From: CAWJNF01 sp963844235
Lineage (GTDB): Bacteria > Actinomycetota > Thermoleophilia > Gaiellales > Gaiellaceae
Assembly: GCA_963844235.1 (NCBI GenBank)
Contig: CAWJNF010000008.1
Location: 620,001-684,000, forward strand
Direction: 5' to 3'
Length of the DNA stretch: 64,000 nt
Positions 9,699 to 17,457 of this stretch are shown piece after piece; within the stretch, counting starts at the first letter, position 1; the number at the start of each line of letters is the position of its first letter. The notes under the pieces were generated by a model, which ran no database searches, had not been told where the DNA came from, and saw nothing but the letters and a program-made list of their open reading frames with translations. The position numbers and the translations under genes are program-made.

Positions 9699-10143
9699 GG
9701 CTCGCGCTCCCGTTGACCACGTTTCCGCGCACGATCTCGTCGTAGGGAATCTCGATCCGCCCGGCGGCGCCCACGAGCGCAACCGTCTGGTCGCCGGCCT
9801 CGACGACCTCGCCCCGGAACCGCTTGCGGCCGCCGATCTCATGCTCTGTCCGGACGGCGACGCGCTTCCCTTCGGCGCCGGCGAAGTGCTCGCGGGTCCG
9901 CACCGGGCGGTCGAAGCCCGGGCTCGAGACGTCGACCGTGTAGCGGTCGAGGTAGCCGCGGAGCACATTCGTCACTCGCTCGCAGACAGCGTGGTCGACG
10001 CCGGCCGGAGCGTCCACGAACACGCAGAAGCGGTCGGGCCCGAGCAACTCGACCGCGAGGACGTCGACATCGGGCAGGCGCTCCGCGAGCGTCGCCGAGA
10101 TCTCGCCGTACAGTGTTTTCTCTTGTTCGTGTATCCGGGTCAT
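9691..10143 (-). CDS. rimP: Ribosome maturation factor RimP
   Basis: 30S assembly factor, 150 aa, normal length. The N-terminal alpha/beta domain contains VDVLAVELLGPDRFCVFVD and DHAVCERVTNVLRGYLD. The conserved VDVSSPGFDRPVRTREHF motif and the C-terminal SH3-like domain (FRGEVVEAGDQTVALVG, IPYDEIVRGNVV) follow. ATG at 10143 has GGAGAAG about 7 bases upstream. First gene of the rimP-nusA-infB operon. Confidence 0.95.
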
Positions 10144-10167
10144 TGATCTTCTCCGCGTGTTCTAGCC

Positions 10168-10218
10168 CCTCACGAAAAGCGGGCGCAGCGCGCCCGCTCC
10201 AGAGCTGGATGCGTGAGG
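10168..10218 (-). terminator. Attenuator-like hairpin in the rimP-nusA-infB leader
   Basis: On the minus strand AGCGGGCGC-GCT-GCGCCCGCT-TTT forms a perfect 9 bp stem with a 3 nt loop and a T-run (inner arms 10178-10186 and 10190-10198). It is enclosed by a second 7 bp helix, CCTCACG with CGTGAGG (10168-10174 and 10212-10218). It lies about 25 bp before the rimP ATG and downstream of a TATCCT -10 candidate, so it may end a short leader RNA. It could instead be the terminator of the upstream dtd transcript. Confidence 0.7.
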
Positions 10219-10228
10219 TGGCAGCGTC

Positions 10229-10234
10229 AGGATA
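10229..10234 (-). promoter_or_regulatory. Candidate -10 box for the rimP-nusA-infB operon
   Basis: TATCCT on the minus strand, about 86 bp before rimP and just upstream of the attenuator-like hairpin. No good -35 is visible. Confidence 0.35.
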
Positions 10235-10323
10235 GCAGGCTCGGTACGCCGTCACGGCGTTCGTGACGGATGTCTCGAGAGCACGGTAACGGGCCCGGCC
10301 ACCGCCGTCCGGGGCTTCGAATT

Positions 10324-10798
10324 CTAGCGCCCGGTGCGGATCCCCAGCCGCTCGCGCGGCTCGACGTCGAGGATGATCGTCACAGGGCCGTCGTTCGCAA
10401 TCTCCACCAGCATGCGGGCCCCGAATACCCCGCGCTCGGTGTGGATCCCCTGCCGCTCGAGCGCCTCGCAGAAGGCCCGGAAGCGCGGCTCGGCGACCTC
10501 GGGCCTGGCCGCTCGCGAGAAGCTCGGGCGGTTGCCTCTCGCGGTGTCGGCGATCAGCGTGAACTGGCTGACGACGAGAGCGCTGCCGGCGATGTCGAGA
10601 ACGCTCCGATCGAGCTTCCCACCGTCGTTCTCGAAGATCCGCAGGCCCGCAACGCGGTCGCGCGAGCCGCTCCGCGTCTCGAAGCTCGTCGCCCTCGGCG
10701 ATACCGAGCAGAACGCAGGCGCCCGGGCCGATCTCGGCGACCCGCTCCCCCTCGACGCTGACGGCCGCCTCTCGCACCCGCTGGACGAGCGCCCGCAC
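10324..10798 (-). pseudogene. dtd: D-aminoacyl-tRNA deacylase, broken by a one-base insertion
   Basis: Removes D-amino acids from mischarged tRNA. The first frame gives MRALVQRVREAAVSVEGERV and GIAEGDELRDAERLAR. At about 10666-10667 an extra base (CC where C is expected) moves the frame. The other frame continues with RVAGLRIFENDGGKLDRSV, the catalytic SQFTLIAD region, GNRPSFSRAARP, GVFGARMLVEIANDGPVT and ends RLGIRTGR. Joined, the protein would be about 157 aa, normal for the family, so either the gene recently broke or the base is an assembly error. GTG start three bases after the L,D-transpeptidase stop, with AGGA just upstream. Confidence 0.82.
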
Positions 10799-10801
10799 GT
10801 C

Positions 10802-11980
10802 CTACGCGTAGACGTACACGGTCTCGCCCACCGGGGAGCGGTTGTACAGCCAGTCCGCGGTCCAGATCGGAATCCGGACGCAGCCGTGGCTCGCCGGATA
10901 CGCCGGCACCGACGGGAAGCCGTGGATGGCGAAGCTGTCCCCGTAAAACGTCAGCGTCCGGTACAGGATGGCCGGGCCGAGCCACGTCGTGGTGGCCGGC
11001 GCCTTCCAGCGGATCCGGTGGCGACCCTCCGGGGTGTTCCCTGTCGCGCCCGAGGAGACGGGAATGACGGCCACGACCTCCCCGCCTCGAACGTCGAGCA
11101 GGATCTGGCGCGTCTTGTCTACCTCGATGTGCGCCTCAGGGCCGCGATACCGGGGCCGCACGACCGGCACTCGGCCGAGCTTGCCCCAGGTCTCGCGGCC
11201 GACGAAGCCCGTGCGCGGCAGCCCGTAGGCCTTCTGAAACGCGATCACAGAGTCGACGAGCTCCCAGGTGAACGTCTGCCAGAACCCCGGTACCCGGAAT
11301 CCCAGCCTGGCGAGTGCGCGCGCGAGACCGTGTACGTCGGCGCCGCTCGCACCGACCGAGAGGGCGCGCGCGGTGACCCGGACCCGGGCGGCGAGCGTCC
11401 GCGCAGCCAGTCCGTCCACCGCGGGGACGGTGAGCACGGCGATGAAGGGGCCGAGGCCCGGAACGGGCACGGTCGTGGAGAGCTTGCCGTCACGGACCAT
11501 GGCGGAGGCCGTAGCCACGACTCGACCGCGGTCCCGCACCGCGATCGACACGTTCCCCGTGTACGAGGTCGGTCTGATCCGCGCCGTCAGCCGCGCGCCG
11601 ACGAATGCCCGACCTCGAGCGACGGTCACACGTATCCGCGGTAGCACCTCGAGCAGGACCGGCTCGCTGACGGCGCCGCTGAGCTCGGCCCTGGCGCGGT
11701 AGAAGCCGCCGCGCAGCGCCGGGAGATCGACGCGAAAGCTGCCGGCGGCATCGGTCGGGCCGCGCGCTTCCTCGAGCCAGGTCTCGCCTTCTGCGCGCTC
11801 GAGGATGACCTGCTCGCCGGGCGTCCCGAGCTCGACCTGCCCGGTGGCCTGCACGGGGTCTCCGTACGTGACGCTTGCGGGCGAGAGCGCAAACGTGACA
11901 ACTGCGGCGGTCTGAGCGTGCGCCACGGACGTCGTGGCGAGGGCTGCGATCAGAACGAGGGTAGAAAGCACGCACCGCAT
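10802..11980 (-). CDS. Secreted L,D-transpeptidase with peptidoglycan-binding domain
   Basis: 392 aa from ATG 11980. A signal peptide (MRCVLSTLVLIAALATTSVAHA) is followed by two Ig-like beta-sandwich regions (about 30-200, starting VTFALSPASVTYGDPVQATG). Next come a PG_binding_1 helical domain around 215-270 (GASGADVHGLARALARLGF, FQKAYGLPRTGFVGRETW) and a YkuD catalytic domain. That domain has the full active site: IHGFPSVPAYPASHGCVRI with the nucleophile Cys in SHGCVRI. Such enzymes make 3-3 cross-links in the cell wall or anchor proteins to it. dtd follows after 3 bp. Confidence 0.92.
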   Translation of the reverse strand: MRCVLSTLVLIAALATTSVAHAQTAAVVTFALSPASVTYGDPVQATGQVELGTPGEQVILERAEGETWLEEARGPTDAAGSFRVDLPALRGGFYRARAELSGAVSEPVLLEVLPRIRVTVARGRAFVGARLTARIRPTSYTGNVSIAVRDRGRVVATASAMVRDGKLSTTVPVPGLGPFIAVLTVPAVDGLAARTLAARVRVTARALSVGASGADVHGLARALARLGFRVPGFWQTFTWELVDSVIAFQKAYGLPRTGFVGRETWGKLGRVPVVRPRYRGPEAHIEVDKTRQILLDVRGGEVVAVIPVSSGATGNTPEGRHRIRWKAPATTTWLGPAILYRTLTFYGDSFAIHGFPSVPAYPASHGCVRIPIWTADWLYNRSPVGETVYVYA

Positions 11981-12111
11981 CGACGAGAGCGTGTTCGCGG
12001 AGCGCAGCGGAAACCCTCCGGAAGACACCGTGGGCTGCTTGCCGCCGAACGCGGCGTCACGCGAGTGCCCGGGGCCTCGCAGCCCGTCCGCGCTCGGCGC
12101 GGGAAAGGCTC

Positions 12112-13662
12112 TTAGTGGTCCTTCTTGCGGCGACCGAGCTGGCGCGCCCACCAGTCAGTCTCGACGACCTGCTGCTTGGCGGCCGCCTCGCCCTTCGGGA
12201 TCGACGATCCGTTCGACTCGAGCGCAGCCAGCACCGGCTCGGCGACCCCGGAGGCGTCCTCGTCGGTCGAGGCATGCCCGGCTCGCGCTCCACGCCGTTC
12301 CTCGGGCTCAGGCCGCGGCGGGTTGGGCGCCTTGCGGTCGAGACGCTCGTTCGCGTCGCGCCCCTCGAGCTCGCGCTTCAGCATCCCTGCGAGGGACAGC
12401 GAGCTCACGAGGTCGGTCTCGAGCTCGCTCAGCCGTGAGAAGGCTCCGCCCATGATCTCTTCCCAGTCCGCCCGGTCACGATCGAGCTGCTCGCGGTCGG
12501 CGGCCAGAGTCTCCTCCCGCGCGACGAGCGCGGCCTCGCGCTGCTCGAACGAATTCTGGCGCTCGGCCACCCGGGCCTCGCTCTGGTCGAGCGCGGCGTC
12601 GCGGCCGGCGATGGCCGCTTCACGCTCGGACAGGCGCCGCTCGCGTTCGGTGACATCTTCCTCGCCGTCGCCCACGAGCGCCTCGCGGTCGTCCAGCTTC
12701 TTCGCGCGCGCGGCAAGCTCGTCCTCGGCGATGGAGATTCGGTCTGCGCGCGCGTCGAGCTCGGACGCCTTGGCCGTGTGCGCTTCCTCGATCTCGGCCA
12801 GCTCCTTCCCCTTCGCTTCCAGGGCTTCCTGGAGCTCGGCCAGCCGCGCACGCGACTCGCGCGTCGCCTCACCCCAGATCGCCTGCTCCTGCTCGAGGCG
12901 TCCGGCCTCGGCGCGCAGCTCGTCCTCTCGCTCGTCGAGCTTCCGCTCCCGCTCGGCGAACCGGGACTCGAGCTCACCCAGCTCGCCGCCGGTTCGGGCG
13001 AGCTCGCCCTCTCGGTCGGCAAGCTCGGCGGCGCGGCCTCGCAGGGTCTCGGTCTTCTCGGCGATCGAGCGCTCCAGTGCCTCGAGCCGGGCACGGGCCT
13101 CTGATGCGAACGTTCCTGCCGACACCCCGGTAGCGTCCGGCTGGCCCGTCTCGTCCGCCCTATCGACCGCCGTCGGGGATGCCACATCGGGCTCCTCGTG
13201 GGGGTCGGCAGGCCCGGCGACGGTCGCCTCGGGCTCCTGGCGGGCGACGGCCCCGAGATCGGGCTCGCCTGCGGCCTCGTTGTCCGGGTCGTGCTCGAGC
13301 ATGGAATCCTCGGGCGCGGGCTCGTCCGCTAGCGGAGCCGGCTCTGATGTTTCCGGCTTCGGCTCGGCGGGCTGGTCGTCGCCACGCCGCCGCGACGCCT
13401 CGAGCTCGGCGCGCAACCCATATGCGTCCGACCCGCTTCCGCCGGGAGCCACGGTGTCCGCGGAGGCCACGGCTTCGACGGCCAGCCGGAGCTCGGTCGG
13501 GAACGACGGCTCCGAAGCGTCGCCCGGCGTGTCGGCGCTCGCGTCGAGTGTCAGGCGGATCTCCTTCACGGACTCCTCCGTGCTCGACGTCTGCGGCGAA
13601 CGGCTCGTCCTCGCCTGGGAGGCGCGCTTCTCGGAGCGATCCTTCTTCCTGATCAAGCCCAT
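12112..13662 (-). CDS. Large coiled-coil protein of unknown function
   Basis: 516 aa, no signal peptide or membrane segment. Residues 1-190 are acidic, Pro/Ala/Glu-rich and probably disordered. Residues about 190-420 are one long heptad-rich coiled coil with repeated R/A-E-x-x-L-x-x-R-E units (AADREQLDRDRADWEEIMGG near its end). The C-terminus is basic (WWARQLGRRKKDH), and both ends are lysine/arginine-rich (MGLIRKKDRSEKR). No named family is recognised. Composition suggests a scaffold or nucleoid/cytoskeleton-associated protein, but nothing in the sequence fixes a role. It ends 131 bp before the L,D-transpeptidase start. Confidence 0.75.
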   Translation of the reverse strand: MGLIRKKDRSEKRASQARTSRSPQTSSTEESVKEIRLTLDASADTPGDASEPSFPTELRLAVEAVASADTVAPGGSGSDAYGLRAELEASRRRGDDQPAEPKPETSEPAPLADEPAPEDSMLEHDPDNEAAGEPDLGAVARQEPEATVAGPADPHEEPDVASPTAVDRADETGQPDATGVSAGTFASEARARLEALERSIAEKTETLRGRAAELADREGELARTGGELGELESRFAERERKLDEREDELRAEAGRLEQEQAIWGEATRESRARLAELQEALEAKGKELAEIEEAHTAKASELDARADRISIAEDELAARAKKLDDREALVGDGEEDVTERERRLSEREAAIAGRDAALDQSEARVAERQNSFEQREAALVAREETLAADREQLDRDRADWEEIMGGAFSRLSELETDLVSSLSLAGMLKRELEGRDANERLDRKAPNPPRPEPEERRGARAGHASTDEDASGVAEPVLAALESNGSSIPKGEAAAKQQVVETDWWARQLGRRKKDH

Positions 13663-13671
13663 CTCAACCCC

Positions 13672-13968
13672 TTACTCGAAAGCGATGTCATCGCTCGGAC
13701 CGCTGTGCACAGAGCAACCCAGGTACTCGAGCGCCAGCAACGCCTCCTCGGTGAAGCGCACCGCCTCGTCGAGGTTCCCGAAGCTGTACGGCCCGAGCGG
13801 CATCGGCTCCATGCCGACCGCCCCCGTCGGGTAGACGTCGACCTGGACGACGCACGCGTCTCCGTGGTCGACGCCGCGTAGCGCGACCACGGTGCGGTCG
13901 TCCTTCCGCGCGTGGCGCACGAAGAGTTGCTGAGCGAGGGGGTCGGAGCCCTGCAACGACATGTGCAC
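13672..13968 (-). CDS. Small conserved-type hypothetical protein
   Basis: 98 aa (or 96 from a second ATG at 13962). The sequence has alternating beta strands (DRTVVALRGVDHGDACVVQVDVY, read in two parts; PYSFGNLDEAVRFTEEALLALEYLGCSV) that suggest a compact alpha/beta domain. No family motif is recognised. It lies only 9 bp upstream of the coiled-coil gene in the same direction, so the two are probably co-transcribed. Confidence 0.6.
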   Translation of the reverse strand: MHMSLQGSDPLAQQLFVRHARKDDRTVVALRGVDHGDACVVQVDVYPTGAVGMEPMPLGPYSFGNLDEAVRFTEEALLALEYLGCSVHSGPSDDIAFE

Positions 13969-14069
13969 CGAATCGGCTCGGCCCCGCGGGGAGGTGAGCC
14001 GGCGTCCCTCGTCCGAGGGGTGTCGAGCCTCCCCGCCAACGTCTCCTCGACGGCCGCCGTCTGATTGGC

Positions 14070-14612
14070 TCAGCGCATGGGTTGCAGCGAACGGAGCGCT
14101 GGAAGGCGCGCCGCGTCGACGACCTCCACCTCCACCCCGTAGGCTTCGAGCTCACGCGCGGCGGCGCCCGGCGTCGGCCTGTACGGCCAGAGCGCGACGG
14201 CGGCGAGGCGCTTCAGACGGTGTGACGGAACGACGATTCGCTGTGGATACGCGCAGGAGGCCCGCCAGCCCCGGTCGGTCTCCACGACACGCCCCCACAG
14301 CGAGACTGCCCCGAAGACCCGCAGCAACGCTCGAGGTGCGTTCTCCACCGCGCTCCCCAGGTAGCGGGCGGCGAGGTCGGGCGAGGAGAGCGCATAGATC
14401 CCGCAGCAGCAGTCATAGCCGGGCGCCTCGTGGAGCGGCGGCCGGCTCCAGGGGAGCGCGGCCAGCGTGCGGCGGCAGCGCGCTCTGGTCTCCCTGCCCG
14501 GCTCCCAGAGCTCGTGGTAGACGAGCGAGCTCAGCCGTAGCTCTCCGCCCGCCTGGACGACGCTCCAGACGCGCCAGCCGACGAGGGGCTCCGCGTAATC
14601 GGGCGCCCGGAT
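14070..14612 (-). CDS. Uncharacterised protein whose normal start is missing (likely one-base frameshift)
   Basis: The frame is open and codes for a well-composed protein of about 180 aa: IRAPDYAEPLVGWRVWSVV, SLVYHELWEPGR, a cysteine-rich YDCCCGIYALSS, then SLWGRVVETDRGWRASCAYP and IVVPSHRLKRLAAVALWPYR. No ATG, GTG or TTG lies in this frame before GTG 14348, which would leave only 92 aa and cut off the cysteine motif. One additional G in the GGGG run at 14618-14621 would join the frame to a GTG with GAGGAG nine bases upstream. I placed the left limit at an ATC codon only as a marker. Similar proteins occur in related actinobacteria from memory, with no known function. Confidence 0.55.
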   Translation of the reverse strand: MRAPDYAEPLVGWRVWSVVQAGGELRLSSLVYHELWEPGRETRARCRRTLAALPWSRPPLHEAPGYDCCCGIYALSSPDLAARYLGSAVENAPRALLRVFGAVSLWGRVVETDRGWRASCAYPQRIVVPSHRLKRLAAVALWPYRPTPGAAARELEAYGVEVEVVDAARLPALRSLQPMR

Positions 14613-14614
14613 CG

Positions 14615-14752
14615 CTACCCCGGCACCTTGTCGGGCTCCTCGGGAACGTCCGCCTGCTCCCCCGGCTCGTCAGGCTCGGGCAGGGGCCGCGGGACCGGAT
14701 CCTCGACCGGCTCGATCGTGTACACCCGCTTCGGCTCGCCGATCTCCATCAT
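14615..14752 (-). CDS. Small proline/glutamate-rich protein (45 aa)
   Basis: Reads MMEIGEPKRVYTIEPVEDPV, then a Pro/Glu-rich tail ending PEEPDKVPG. GAAGAGAG lies just upstream of the paired ATGs. Short proteins starting MEIG-P-R and containing EP-x-EDPVP are common in actinobacteria and their function is unknown. Its stop codon lies at the frameshift point of the downstream cysteine-motif gene, so the two are either overlapping partners or would be fused if a base is missing here. Confidence 0.65.
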   Translation of the reverse strand: MMEIGEPKRVYTIEPVEDPVPRPLPEPDEPGEQADVPEEPDKVPG

Positions 14753-14787
14753 CGCTCTCTTCGTTAGACGACGGGATTGCCGGTATG

Positions 14788-15132
14788 TCAGGGGAGCAGG
14801 TCGCCGATGTCCTCGACCTGCTCGAGCAGCCCGCCTAGCTCGTCGAGGTCGGGTATGAGCTCGCGCAGCTCGTCGAGGTAAGCGAGGAGATCCGGCAGCT
14901 CGTCGAGGTCGGGCAGGCTCTCGCGCAGCCCTTCGACCAGGGCCTCGAGGTCGTCGATACGGCCGGCCACGGCGCGTACGGCTTCGGTCTCCTCCGCGAG
15001 GGTGTCGACCTCCGCCTCGAGCGCGGCCACACGAGCCTCGAGCGCCTCGAGGTCCTCCTCCGACGCGCCGCCGCAGCCCGCCGCGGCGAGCAGCGCGCCA
15101 GTGAGCACCAGGACGGCCAGCGCCCGTCTCAC
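14788..15132 (-). CDS. Small coiled-coil lipoprotein with leucine/aspartate repeats
   Basis: 114 aa from GTG 15132, which overlaps the SRPBCC stop (GTGA). A lipoprotein signal ends at LLAAAGC (Cys20). The mature part is a heptad coiled coil (LEALEARVAALEAEVDTLAE) followed by a tandem LDEL/PDLDEL pattern at about 78-114. It resembles small outer-leaflet lipoproteins in architecture only. No function is assigned. Confidence 0.7.
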   Translation of the reverse strand: MRRALAVLVLTGALLAAAGCGGASEEDLEALEARVAALEAEVDTLAEETEAVRAVAGRIDDLEALVEGLRESLPDLDELPDLLAYLDELRELIPDLDELGGLLEQVEDIGDLLP

Positions 15133-15569
15133 GAGCCCTGACCGTCGTTCTCGAGCAGCGCCTTCAGACGCGCGAGGTTCGCTCCGGCGTCGTGCTCGGC
15201 CGCCTTGGCCATGACGCCGCCCGCAATACGCAGCGCACCGCGCAGCTCCGCCTCGCCGGAGATGGTCAGACGGGTGCCATCTCCCACCGGCTCGAAGAGG
15301 TGGTGGATCGTGATCGGAAGCGGGCCGTCGACGACCCGGATCCCGAAGAGCCTGTCCGGCTCCAGCGCGACGATCTCCACGGTGGTCTGAAAGCGCTTGC
15401 CGACGAAGTTGCGCGTCTCGCCGAAACGGCTTCCGACGTCGATCCCGCCCTCCGGCCGTCGCACCTCGACGACGGCCGGCTGCCAGGACGGCAGGTTCGC
15501 TGGCTCGGAGACGTAGGAGAACACGTCGCCCACCGGCCGCCCGATCACGATGTCCCGCTCGAGTCTCAC
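15129..15569 (-). CDS. SRPBCC (START-like) superfamily protein
   Basis: 146 aa. Starts MRLERDIVIGRPVGDVFSYV, the polyketide-cyclase/START-like opening, with SEPANLPSWQPAV typical of the second strand-helix unit. It then has a curved sheet ending in a long C-terminal helix (AAEHDAGANLARLKALLEN). Strong Shine-Dalgarno AGGAGGGGG before GTG 15569. Members bind hydrophobic ligands; the ligand cannot be predicted. Coupled to the downstream lipoprotein gene. Confidence 0.85.
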   Translation of the reverse strand: MRLERDIVIGRPVGDVFSYVSEPANLPSWQPAVVEVRRPEGGIDVGSRFGETRNFVGKRFQTTVEIVALEPDRLFGIRVVDGPLPITIHHLFEPVGDGTRLTISGEAELRGALRIAGGVMAKAAEHDAGANLARLKALLENDGQGS

Positions 15570-15656
15570 TGCCCCCTCCTCTCACACCGGTCAGCCGGAA
15601 ACGGTAGACGAGGGCACGCGGACCGCCGAGCGACACCGGCGTGCCCGCGCGAGCGC

Positions 15657-17321
15657 TCAGGAACTCGGTGTGAGCTGCGCGTCCTTGACGTACTGGTGGA
15701 CGAAGGCGATGGCCATGCTGCCTTCGCCGACGGCCGCAGCGACGCGTTTCACGGGGCTGTACCGCACGTCGCCACAGGCGAAGACGCCCGGGACGCTCGT
15801 CTCCAGCAGGTAGGGGTCGCGGTCGAGGTCCCAGTGCCCCGCGGCGAGCGCGTCGGAGCCAGTGAGCACGTATCCCATCTCGTCGAGTGCGATCTCGGGC
15901 GGCAACCACGCCGTATCCGCATCCGCGCCGATGAAGATGAACAGCCCTCCCGACTCGAGCCGGGTCGGCTCGGTCGCTCCGCTGGCCTGGACGTCGATCG
16001 CTTCGAGCGAGGAGTCGCCGTGCACCCCGGCCACCTCTGCCCCGAACATCACGCTGATGTTCGAGCGTGTAGCAAGCTGGTCGATCAGGTAGCGCGACAT
16101 GCTCTTGTCGAGTCTGTCGGCACGGCAGAGGATCGTCACGCTGCGCGCGTACGTGGAGAAGAAGAGCGCCGCCTGCCCTGCCGAGTTGCCCGCGCCGACG
16201 ATATGGACGTCCAGACCGTGGGCGTTCGATGCCTCGCTGCGGGCTGCGCCGTACGAGATGCCCTTCCCGACCAGCCGGTCGAAGCCCTCGATCGGCAGAT
16301 GGCGCCACGAGACGCCGCAGGCGAGGATGATCGTCCGGGCCTTCAGGACGTCGCCGCCGTCGAGGTGCACCTGGCGCGTGGAAGCGTCGATCCGCGTGAT
16401 CGAGCGGGTGACGAGAATCTCCGCGCCGAGCCTCCGCGCCTGCTGCAACGCACGGCTTGCTAGCTCGTCACCGGACACCCCCGAAGGGAACCCGAGGTAG
16501 TTCTCGATCCGCGACGACGCGCCGGCCTGCCCGCCGGGCGCTTCCCGCTCGACCACGATCGTCCGCAGTCCCTCCGAGGCCCCGTACACCGCGGCGGCGA
16601 GCCCTGCCGGCCCGGCGCCCACGATCACCGTGTCGTACTCGGCGGCCAACGGTTCCGTGCTCAGACCCAGCAGCTGGGCGACCCGGCTCAGCTGCGGGCG
16701 TACCACGGTCTTCCCGTCGACGACCCGGATGACGGGGTAATCCTCGTCCGGCGGCAAGGGACCGCCCCACTGGGCGGCCGCATCCGGCGCATCGGGCGTG
16801 ATCCAGCTGAACGTGATCTGGTTACGGTCGAGGAAGCGCCGCAGCTGCGCGCACGACGCATCCCAGCGATGCCCCACCACGATCGCGCGTGGCGGAGGCT
16901 GATCCGCCGTGATGCCCTGCAACCCGCCGATCCGCTCCCGCGCCAGCTCGCCGAGCTTCACTCCGACCTCGGGTGACGAGGACGCGATCGCGTAGTAGTC
17001 CTGTGCCGCAACCCGCATGAGGCGCGTCGGCTCGGCAGCTCGAAAACCAAACGGGAAGGTGGTCCCGAGCGCTATCGGCACCTCCCCGACGAGCTCGCCG
17101 ACCACCCGGCCCCCGACCACGCGCTCGATCCCGTCGACCAGCGCGACCGTCTCCAGGCGACCTTCGAGCACGGCGAACAGCGCCCGCTCGTCACCCGCGT
17201 GGATCGCGTACTCGCCCGGCACGAGGCGGACATCCGCCGCAACCCGCGAGAGCCGCTGACACTCGACCGGGCCCAGACCGGCGAAGATCGAGACGCCGAC
17301 GATCTCCTCCGCCGTCACCAT
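15657..17321 (-). CDS. cNMP-binding / glutaredoxin-like / thioredoxin-reductase-like flavoprotein
   Basis: 555 aa from ATG 17321 with GAGGAG upstream. Domains in order: a cyclic-nucleotide-binding-type barrel (1-125), a thioredoxin-fold domain around 145-225 (AIVVGHRWDASCAQLRRFL; a single Cys), then a class II FAD/NAD(P)H reductase with GAGPAGLAAAVYGASEG near 234 and GAGNSAGQAALF near 376. At about 358-361, where thioredoxin reductases have the redox CxxC, this protein has SYGAARSEA with no cysteines. It should therefore bind FAD and a nicotinamide nucleotide but cannot relay electrons through the standard disulfide. Related three-part proteins are known in actinobacteria and remain poorly characterised. 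Confidence 0.88.
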   Translation of the reverse strand: MVTAEEIVGVSIFAGLGPVECQRLSRVAADVRLVPGEYAIHAGDERALFAVLEGRLETVALVDGIERVVGGRVVGELVGEVPIALGTTFPFGFRAAEPTRLMRVAAQDYYAIASSSPEVGVKLGELARERIGGLQGITADQPPPRAIVVGHRWDASCAQLRRFLDRNQITFSWITPDAPDAAAQWGGPLPPDEDYPVIRVVDGKTVVRPQLSRVAQLLGLSTEPLAAEYDTVIVGAGPAGLAAAVYGASEGLRTIVVEREAPGGQAGASSRIENYLGFPSGVSGDELASRALQQARRLGAEILVTRSITRIDASTRQVHLDGGDVLKARTIILACGVSWRHLPIEGFDRLVGKGISYGAARSEASNAHGLDVHIVGAGNSAGQAALFFSTYARSVTILCRADRLDKSMSRYLIDQLATRSNISVMFGAEVAGVHGDSSLEAIDVQASGATEPTRLESGGLFIFIGADADTAWLPPEIALDEMGYVLTGSDALAAGHWDLDRDPYLLETSVPGVFACGDVRYSPVKRVAAAVGEGSMAIAFVHQYVKDAQLTPSS

Positions 17322-17457
17322 GGCCGCCACGCTCCTCGCCCGGTATGTCCTCCGTACGCCACCCGGGCGCTCCTCAGATCGTTCGATTCTCTGACGCTTC
17401 TGACCCCCGAGCCTATCCGAAGCGGATGCAGAGGCCATGGGAAGGCGCCCCCGGGGC

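Noticed and set aside
14348..14348. GTG 14348 as the start of the cysteine-motif gene
   Set aside because: It would give only 92 residues and leave out an upstream frame with clear protein-like sequence (GYDCCCGIYALSS); a frameshift near 14618 explains the data better.
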